Shown piece by piece: positions 1 to 5,052 of a DNA stretch of 5,052 nt. Within the stretch, counting starts at the first letter, position 1; the number at the start of each line of letters is the position of its first letter. The notes below the pieces were generated by a model. The model was not told the DNA's origin, did no database searches, and saw only the letters and a program-made list of their open reading frames with translations. The position numbers and the translations under genes were made by a program. The DNA comes from Deltaproteobacteria bacterium (GTDB lineage: Bacteria > UBA10199 > DSSB01), in the NCBI GenBank assembly GCA_021414045.1, contig JAIOPF010000255.1, forward strand, positions 1-5,052. Direction: 5' to 3'.

Positions 1-1004
1 TCGAGGTAATGCAGGGATTCTTCGTCGATGGGGAAGAAACCGACGGTGGCTCCATACTCCGGAGCCATGTTGGCCAGGGTAGCGCGATCCGGCAGGCTCA
101 AGCTCGACAAGCCGTTGCCGTAGAACTCGACGAATTTCCCGACGACGCCCTTCTTGCGCAGCATTTGCGTCACAGTGAGCACGAGATCGGTGGCCGTGGT
201 TCCTTCGGGAAGTTTTCCGTGGAGCTTGAAGCCCACCACTTGAGGGATCAACATCGAGATCGGCTGGCCCAGCATCGCCGCCTCGGCCTCGATGCCGCCG
301 ACGCCCCAACCCACCACGCCCAAACCGTTGATCATGGTCGTATGGGAATCGGTGCCCACCAAGGTATCGGGATACGCGTAGGTGACCCCATCGCAGGCTT
401 GGCCCAGTTTCAGCGAGAAGACAACCGGAGCCAAATACTCGAGATTGACCTGATGGACGATCCCCGTATCCGGGGGAACAACGCGAAAATTCTCGAAGGC
501 GGTCTGACCCCAGCGCAGAAAACGGTAGCGCTCCTGGTTGCGTTCGAACTCGAGATCGGCGTTGACCTTAAAGGCCCCCGCATTGCCAAAAGCGTCGACC
601 TGCACAGAATGGTCGATGACCAAATCGAGGGGTTGAAGCGGATTGATCTTCTTGGGATCGCCGCCCATCTTCTGGATGGCCTCGCGCATCGCGGCCAGAT
701 CAACGACGACGGGAACGCCGGTGAAATCCTGCAAGAGGACGCGGGCGGGCCGGAAGGCGATTTCTTGGGTGGGCGTCGCTTTGGCGTCCCATTGGATCAG
801 GGCCTGGATATGTTCTTTTTTCACCGAATGGTCATCTTCGAAACGTAGGAGGTTCTCCAATAGCACTTTCAGCGAAAAAGGCAGTCTTTCCACTTGGGGA
901 AATTGCGTCGCCAAGGCCTTCAAACTGAAATACTGGTATTTTTGCGAAGCGACCGGCAGACTTTGCTGGGTTCCGAAGCTGTTGCGGGATTGGGGGGCGT
1001 TCAT
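1..1004 (-). CDS. acnA: Aconitate hydratase AcnA, N-terminal part (3' end outside window)
   Basis: The product interconverts citrate and isocitrate through cis-aconitate in the TCA cycle, in the cytoplasm, using a [4Fe-4S] cluster. Translating the minus strand gives 334 uninterrupted codons that match the AcnA/IRP1 branch closely. The start reads [16 protein letters not shown]. Further in are DHSVQVD (Asp131-His132, active-site region), [16 protein letters not shown], then [13 protein letters not shown] (Asp219-Ser220-His221), [22 protein letters not shown], and [16 protein letters not shown] near the window edge. E. coli AcnA is 891 residues, so a little over a third is present. The cluster-binding cysteines lie downstream, outside the window. 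Two in-frame ATGs occur, at 1010 and 1004. A GAGG at 1016-1013 sits 8 nt before the 1004 ATG but only 2 nt before the 1010 ATG, so 1004 is preferred. The gene diverges from the methyltransferase. No frameshift or missing motif is visible. Identity is very secure. Confidence 0.97.
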   Translation of the reverse strand, partial: MNAPQSRNSFGTQQSLPVASQKYQYFSLKALATQFPQVERLPFSLKVLLENLLRFEDDHSVKKEHIQALIQWDAKATPTQEIAFRPARVLLQDFTGVPVVVDLAAMREAIQKMGGDPKKINPLQPLDLVIDHSVQVDAFGNAGAFKVNADLEFERNQERYRFLRWGQTAFENFRVVPPDTGIVHQVNLEYLAPVVFSLKLGQACDGVTYAYPDTLVGTDSHTTMINGLGVVGWGVGGIEAEAAMLGQPISMLIPQVVGFKLHGKLPEGTTATDLVLTVTQMLRKKGVVGKFVEFYGNGLSSLSLPDRATLANMAPEYGATVGFFPIDEESLHYL

Positions 1005-1012
1005 ATCCATAA

Positions 1013-1016
1013 CCTC
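1013..1016 (-). promoter_or_regulatory. Ribosome binding site of acnA (GAGG)
   Basis: On the minus strand GAGG lies 8 nt upstream of the ATG at 1004 and only 2 nt upstream of the alternative ATG at 1010. The spacing decides for the inner ATG, which gives an N-terminus of MNAPQS rather than MDMNAPQS. Confidence 0.6.
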
Positions 1017-1036
1017 GAGAAATAGGAAAATTCCGA

Positions 1037-1922
1037 TTGAAAAACAGCTTGGATTTATCGAATCAAAACCAAGATAGCAAGGAGCTTTCTCTGCCGAATT
1101 TCCCGCAAATTTCCGCCGCTTGGGAACGCCGACAAGCCATGGTCCGAAGGGAGAACCTCGAGGCCTGGCGCCTGATCGACGGCGCCTCCGACGGTATGGA
1201 AGGCCTTACCGTCGATCATTATCTCGGCCGATATCTCCTGACGGCGGAAAAGGAATCCTGGCTGGCCCTCCGCGCCTCCCTCGAAGGGACCCTCCAATCC
1301 TTGCATCGTCAAATTTCTCCCGAACTTAAGGCCCAATTTTATTGGGTGGCGAATTTCCCCGGAACCCGCGGCCCCAGCTTCGAAAAATCGGCGCGAAGTC
1401 CGAAAGCTCAGCGAGGGACGGCGCGTCCTCAACCTCTTCTGTCACACCGGCGCCTTCACCGTGGCCGCGTTGCGCGGCGGCGCTCGAGGGGTCGTCTCGG
1501 TGGACCTCTCGAAAAACTACCTAGCTTGGCTGGACAGAAATCTTCGCCTCAACGGCTTGGAAGGGAAATCGGCCGAGAATCTCGCCATGGACGCCTTCGA
1601 CTACCTCGAGAAGGCCGCGAGAGAAGAGGCGGACTTCGACTTGATCCTGCTGGACCCGCCGACTTTCGGTCGCGGCAAAAACAAGACTTTCTCGACGGAG
1701 CGGGACTACGGCGTCCTGCTCGAGGGATGCCTCGATTTACTGAGCCCAAAGGGAAGACTCCTCGCCTGCCTCAACACCCGGAAGGTCGGAACGAAGGCCT
1801 TTCGCGACTTACTGAAAGAAGGGGTCAGGTCGCGAGGCCGGAGAATCCTGCAGCCGGGCGGTCGTCCCGGGGACTTCGACGGAACCGAGGAACCTCCGCT
1901 CAAGGCGTTTTGGATTGGATAG
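1037..1922 (+). pseudogene. Class I SAM-dependent methyltransferase, RlmI-like superfamily, frame broken
   Basis: Relatives are SAM-dependent rRNA methyltransferases; RlmI makes m5C1962 in 23S rRNA. The target here is not proven. The N-terminal part (1037 or 1091 to about 1340) reads [20 protein letters not shown], then [20 protein letters not shown], a leader typical of the superfamily. The catalytic part is in another frame, from about 1380 to the TAG at 1920-1922. It has KNRREVRKLS, motif I LNLFCHTGAF (about 1428-1457), the acidic end of strand 2 in SVDLS (about 1497-1511), motif IV DPPTF (1653-1667) and a C-terminal GDFDGTEEPPLKAFWIG. The codon phase shifts by +1 between the two parts. 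The segment that normally carries a G-x-FLDQR-x-NR motif cannot be read well in any frame, so bases seem lost as well as shifted. The start is uncertain: TTG 1037 (AGGA 9 nt upstream), CTG 1091 (AAGGAG 6 nt upstream) or ATG 1139. The 3' end overlaps the convergent large gene. It is either a true pseudogene or a sequencing or assembly error. Confidence 0.8.
1079..1084 (+). promoter_or_regulatory. Strong Shine-Dalgarno-like AAGGAG before a possible CTG start
   Basis: AAGGAG is followed after 6 nt by CTG at 1091-1093, in the frame of the methyltransferase N-terminus ([14 protein letters not shown]). The competing TTG at 1037 has an AGGA at 1024-1027, 9 nt upstream. The motif is strong and well spaced, but CTG is a rare start codon. 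In the 1037 model these six bases simply encode Lys-Glu. Confidence 0.35.
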
Positions 1923-4900
1923 GAAAAGGCAGCCCTTCGAGAAGACGATCGTAGCTCGTCTCCGAAACCGTCACGGGAATCCCAAGCTCTTTTCCCAAGG
2001 CCTCGAGTCTCGCGCTCTCCGCGTCTTTGCTCTCGATCCCCGTCTCGGCACCGGGCCTCAAACCGAAGCGAACTTGCATTTCCGTCGGCTGCCCGGAATC
2101 CCCCAGGGAAAGCCGAAGCTCCGAGACGCCGGAAGGATGCACGAGCCAATTCCGAAACAAGCGCTGCGAGGGTTCGTAAAGCGGCGTCTCTCCGAGACGC
2201 TGCGGAAATCCCCTCCTCCAATATTGCTGGGCTTGTTCTAGGACAAAGCGAAGGTCCTCGAAAGCCGGAAGGATCTCAGGATCCCGCGAGAGGTCGCTCC
2301 CTTTGTCCTTCGCGCCCACCACATTCCGCAGGATAAAAAAATCATCTTCCCGATCGCGGCTCGCCTGCACCCTGTCCTCCGAAGCCAAGGTCGCCCGCAG
2401 CGTCCCTTGGAGGGTCTCATAGATCATCGCGGTCTCTTGTGGCATGCCATACTGCCCCATCCAAAGAGCGACCTGGAGGGCCGAAGCCGGATTGAGATCC
2501 CGGCTACGGTAACCGCCGAAATAATGGGAAAGCAGCAGGGATTTTTCCTCGGGATTCGCGTTCGCCAGCAACTCGCGGATTTGCGGAGTGGCTTCGTCCC
2601 AATGACGGCGAAGCCTTTCGACCAGCGAAGGAAAATCCGGGCTCGCCTGAGGGTCGAGATAGCGAACGACCAAATGATGGAGCGTGGAGATCTCTTCTCG
2701 CGACGCCATGCCCACGATGGGACGGCGACCATGGCGATTGAGGACTTGAATCGCTTGGCGATAGTCCGTCTCGCGATTGCTTTCGCCGGTCTCGGCGCCC
2801 ATCTCTCCAGGGAACAATTTCCTCGCGCTGCGTATCGCCAGGCCCTGGTAATTTTCCGCGTCGCGGCGCACTTGGCCGGCCCGCGGCAACAAGGACAGCG
2901 ACTTGCCGCGTTCCAGGACTTGATAGAGCCTTTCTTCCAATTCTTGAGGCGGAAACAGAGCGTCCGGATCGTCCGGCGAGACTCCGTGCCGAAGCTTCGC
3001 GAAAATCTCGAAGCGCTTTTGGTCGAGCTGGAGGTATTCGCCGTGCCCTTCCGTCTCCTTGGGCAAGGGAATGGTTCCGCCGCCGCGCAGGTAGGCCTCG
3101 TAATCCCGAAACACCCTTTCTTCCCAAATATCCCGAATTCGCTGGCGCAGCCCCGAGGCATAAGGCAGGCGCTGGGCCCCTTCCCGGAAACTCGAAAATA
3201 CGTTCAAGACTCTGCCGATCAATTCCGAAAGAGGGGTCTCCTCGATCTTTCCCAGCCTGGTATTCAGGAGATGATCCCGGATTTCCTCCACTGAACGGCT
3301 CTGCCTTATCCGATCGCGCAGGGCTTCCGCGGCTCGTAATGTTTGGTAAACCTGTTCCTGGGGGGACAAGCGGGGATCGCCTCTCTTGGATTGCAGCGAA
3401 TAAAATTCTTCCCAGAGCCCCTCTCGGCCCCAACGCGCCAAGTCCGCCTCCATCAACTCCTGGACTTTGGGCAGAAGCCCCAGTTCGGTGGGCAAGGAAT
3501 AAAGCGAAGTTTCCCCTTCAATCACCTTGGCCATTTCCGCTTGGATCGTGGCCACCGGGGCGCTCCTGTTTTTTTCAAGCGCGCCGAAAAAATCCCTCCA
3601 CGTTCGGGCCGTCGACAGATTTTCGGCGAGGGCTCGTTGCGCCGATTCGGGCATTCCCGCCAGCGCTTGAAATACCGGGGCCTGCGCGGGCAAGGCGACC
3701 TTGAGCTTGCGGATGGGAAAAAATAAAACATCCCCGGGAACCAGCCTGACGGGGTGGTAGGTCGGCAGCATCGCCCCGTTGAAGAGCAGGCTCTGTTCGC
3801 GGAAATTCATTTTACGCGCGGGATCCGGGGCCCAAGAAAACACCCTGTCACGGCGATCCTCGAGAAAAATATTGCCCTGGGCATCGCGAAACAGCCGGAT
3901 CTTGGTGCCTTCGTTCCCGAACAGGATGGGATCAAGATGAGCATCGCGCCCCGGCCCGACGAAAAAATCCGTGGTCAAGCCCCCCTGGTTCAAATCGAAG
4001 AGTCTCAGGCTGGGAATTCGCGAGGGTTCGACCAGAGTCGATCCCGACGCATCCCCACCGAGCAAAGCCGAGCCCTTGCCGACTCCGAGACGCATCTTGA
4101 TTTCGCCAGCGAAATTTCGAAGACCTCCTCCGGTGGCGGCATTCGCGAAACGAAAGCCGATTTCCGACTGAAAGAAAAGCAGAGCGGCGTCGAAAAGATT
4201 ACCGCCGAAACCCTGGCGATTCGCGGGAGCCCATCCGAGACTTCGACTGAGATATCCGGAAGCCGTCATCGCCGCCAGGGATCCGGCGGGACGGATCGCG
4301 CCCACGAGTCCCTTGATGCCCCGGCTGGACTGGGGATTCAGGATGTTGCGCGAGGCCCAAGAACCGGCTCCGGAAGCGAGGCGCAGGCCTCCGAACAAGA
4401 GCATGGACCCAAGCATTTCATCTCCGGCCCCTCGCCAGAAACCTTCGCCGCCGGAGCTCCAGCGCTCCGCGGCCCGGTGGGTCGCGGTGAAACCAAAGGC
4501 TTCGCCGGACATTCCCAATAATTCGGCGCCGAAGGTCGCCGACTTCCCGAGTCGCCCGATTTTTTCCAGGCCCAGCGCGCCTTGCGCGAATTTAAGCCCG
4601 CCCAACTCGAAGGCCACTCCGAAGAGCGGTGCTACCGCCATGGCCAAAAGCATCGAAGGTTTCGTCACCTCCCGCGAAAATCGGGGCAACACGAAGTCGA
4701 ATTTCTGACCGAAGGTTCCCCGACCTTCGGCGATGGCCAAGATCGATTCCGCTTCGTCACGCGCCTGGGGTTGGGTCTTGACCCTTTGCGCCAAGTCGAC
4801 CGCCGACCGCGTCAAACCCCTCTCTTCCAAGAGTCGATGACGCGCGAAATACATTAAGGAGGGGGCTCGAATCGCGACATCCCCCTCTCGCGACAAATCC

Positions 4901-5052
4901 TCGAGCTCCCGCAACAAGGGATCCCGGACCAAACGGTCGCGAAGCTGGGCCTCCTCCCGACCGAGACTCATGCGGCTCAGAGCCTGAAGGGGAAAGAGCT
5001 TCGGCTCTTCCGCCAGGGCCACCTTGGCCTTCCGAAAAATCGATTCCAACCG
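1900..5052 (-). CDS. Unrecognised large FHA-like protein, cysteine-free (5' end open at window edge)
   Basis: I do not recognise this gene. The frame is open for 1049 codons from TTG at 5049-5047 to TGA at 1902-1900. The codon before that TTG is also open (CGG), so the true start probably lies outside the window. Numbering from the TTG: residues 1-130 are charged and probably helical; about 130-308 are rich in Gly/Ala/Leu/Phe with hydrophobic runs near 131-162, 211-231 and 284-295; about 348-453 look like a degenerate FHA beta-sandwich; about 455-960 are charged, Glu/Arg/Leu-rich and probably helical; about 966-1030 may form a small alpha/beta domain (SGVSELRLSLG, PTEMQVRFGLRPG). No cysteine occurs anywhere. 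I see no catalytic motif and no signal peptide, though the real N-terminus may be missing. Length, absence of stops and ordinary protein composition make it far more credible than the plus-strand ORFs opposite. A scaffold or envelope-associated role is only a guess. Confidence 0.85.
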   Translation of the reverse strand, partial: RLESIFRKAKVALAEEPKLFPLQALSRMSLGREEAQLRDRLVRDPLLRELEDLSREGDVAIRAPSLMYFARHRLLEERGLTRSAVDLAQRVKTQPQARDEAESILAIAEGRGTFGQKFDFVLPRFSREVTKPSMLLAMAVAPLFGVAFELGGLKFAQGALGLEKIGRLGKSATFGAELLGMSGEAFGFTATHRAAERWSSGGEGFWRGAGDEMLGSMLLFGGLRLASGAGSWASRNILNPQSSRGIKGLVGAIRPAGSLAAMTASGYLSRSLGWAPANRQGFGGNLFDAALLFFQSEIGFRFANAATGGGLRNFAGEIKMRLGVGKGSALLGGDASGSTLVEPSRIPSLRLFDLNQGGLTTDFFVGPGRDAHLDPILFGNEGTKIRLFRDAQGNIFLEDRRDRVFSWAPDPARKMNFREQSLLFNGAMLPTYHPVRLVPGDVLFFPIRKLKVALPAQAPVFQALAGMPESAQRALAENLSTARTWRDFFGALEKNRSAPVATIQAEMAKVIEGETSLYSLPTELGLLPKVQELMEADLARWGREGLWEEFYSLQSKRGDPRLSPQEQVYQTLRAAEALRDRIRQSRSVEEIRDHLLNTRLGKIEETPLSELIGRVLNVFSSFREGAQRLPYASGLRQRIRDIWEERVFRDYEAYLRGGGTIPLPKETEGHGEYLQLDQKRFEIFAKLRHGVSPDDPDALFPPQELEERLYQVLERGKSLSLLPRAGQVRRDAENYQGLAIRSARKLFPGEMGAETGESNRETDYRQAIQVLNRHGRRPIVGMASREEISTLHHLVVRYLDPQASPDFPSLVERLRRHWDEATPQIRELLANANPEEKSLLLSHYFGGYRSRDLNPASALQVALWMGQYGMPQETAMIYETLQGTLRATLASEDRVQASRDREDDFFILRNVVGAKDKGSDLSRDPEILPAFEDLRFVLEQAQQYWRRGFPQRLGETPLYEPSQRLFRNWLVHPSGVSELRLSLGDSGQPTEMQVRFGLRPGAETGIESKDAESARLEALGKELGIPVTVSETSYDRLLEGLPFPIQSKTP
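3691..4008 (-). other. Degenerate FHA-like domain within the large protein (about residues 348-453)
   Basis: The order of signals fits an FHA fold: a hydrophobic strand LRLFDL, then FFVGPGRDAHLDP (the Gly-Arg usual after strand 3), a strand pair IRLFRDAQGNIFLEDRR resembling the usual 'i...dg.yyl.D.', then LLFNGAMLP (the Asn-Gly position, residues 424-425) and VRLVPGDVLFFP (residues 434-445; the usual 'l..GD.i.fg'). The Ser-x-x-His pair that binds phosphothreonine in classical FHA domains is not evident; the equivalent segment reads FGNEGTKIRL. The fold is inferred from pattern only. Phosphopeptide binding is therefore doubtful. Confidence 0.5.
4126..4662 (-). other. Gly/Ala-rich hydrophobic region of the large protein (about residues 130-308)
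   Basis: The stretch contains hydrophobic runs such as MLLAMAVAPLFGVAFELGGL, EMLGSMLLFGGLRLASGAG, AGSLAAMTASGYL and NLFDAALLFFQ, separated by short polar or glycine-rich linkers. Some runs reach about 20 residues and could cross or lie on a membrane. Others are shorter, with charged residues among them, and fit amphipathic helices better. I cannot decide between integral membrane segments and a helical hairpin bundle without a predictor. Confidence 0.45.

Larger units (their letters stand above)
1005..1090. promoter_or_regulatory. AT-rich divergent spacer, presumed acnA / methyltransferase promoter region
   Basis: Positions 1017-1080 are about one third G+C by hand count, clearly lower than the GC-rich coding DNA on both sides. 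This is the only stretch between the two divergent genes, so their promoters should lie here or inside the neighbouring coding ends. A TTGAAA hexamer at 1037-1042 on the plus strand resembles a -35 box, but no good -10 box follows at 16-18 nt. On the minus strand GATAAA is a weak -10 candidate. I do not assign individual hexamers. If translation of the methyltransferase really begins at 1037, part of this stretch is also coding. Confidence 0.35.

Noticed and set aside
9..848. Plus-strand ORF of 279 codons opposite acnA
   Set aside because: The minus strand here encodes an unmistakable AcnA with conserved active-site motifs. The plus-strand frame is an antisense shadow favoured by GC-rich codon usage, with low-complexity His/Arg/Asp content.
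1342..1524. 60-codon plus-strand ORF in the third frame across the methyltransferase break
   Set aside because: Only its first few residues (GGEFPRNP) could belong to the methyltransferase. The rest overlaps the conserved motif I region in the wrong frame.
1943..1961. Perfect 6-bp inverted repeat (AGACGA / TCGTCT, 7-nt loop) near the convergent junction, considered as a terminator
   Set aside because: The stem is short, no T-tract follows on the plus strand and the nearest T-run on the minus strand is about 14 nt away. The hairpin lies inside the coding end of the large gene, so chance is the simpler explanation.
1706..2221. Minus-strand ORF of 171 codons spanning the convergent junction
   Set aside because: It overlaps the catalytic half of the methyltransferase and the C-terminus of the large gene in a different frame. 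It is rich in Arg/Ser/Ala and has no family signal.
2407..3294. Plus-strand ORF of 295 codons within the large minus-strand gene
   Set aside because: It begins at a TTG, lies wholly opposite a longer open frame and shows no recognisable motif. It is best explained as an antisense shadow.
3754..4521. Plus-strand ORF of 255 codons within the large minus-strand gene
   Set aside because: It is opposite the FHA-like and hydrophobic regions of the minus-strand gene. Its composition (Arg/Ser/Gly/Pro/Glu-rich, no domain pattern) is typical of a shadow frame.
1..5052. Mobile element, CRISPR array, tRNA/rRNA or defence-system cluster
   Set aside because: I found no direct repeat array, terminal inverted repeats, transposase or integrase motifs, tRNA-like structure or known defence-domain signature on either strand.

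Overview
The window looks like chromosomal DNA from a GC-rich Gram-negative bacterium, possibly a deltaproteobacterium-like lineage. That placement is an impression from codon use and gene style, not a phylogenetic result. Nearly every base is protein-coding. I see no RNA gene, CRISPR array, insertion sequence, integrase, toxin-antitoxin pair or phage gene.

Layout: (1) Positions 1-1004, minus strand: the N-terminal third of an AcnA-type aconitate hydratase. The gene is intact as far as it can be seen and runs off the left edge. (2) Positions about 1005-1090: a short AT-rich divergent spacer that should hold promoters for both flanking genes. (3) Positions 1037 (or 1091) to 1922, plus strand: a class I SAM-dependent methyltransferase of the RlmI-like rRNA methyltransferase superfamily. 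Its reading frame is broken between about 1340 and 1385, so it is a pseudogene or carries a sequence error. (4) Positions 1900-5052, minus strand: one very large ORF (at least 1049 codons, open at the right edge) for a protein I do not recognise. It has a helical N-terminus, a Gly/Ala-rich hydrophobic stretch, a degenerate FHA-like beta domain and a long helical C-terminal half. It contains no cysteine.

The methyltransferase and the large gene converge and overlap by 23 bp at their 3' ends. AcnA (TCA cycle) and the methyltransferase (probable rRNA modification) are divergent neighbours with no evident shared pathway. I find no convincing multi-gene new system. The points worth following are the unrecognised FHA-like protein, the broken methyltransferase and the uncertain methyltransferase start.
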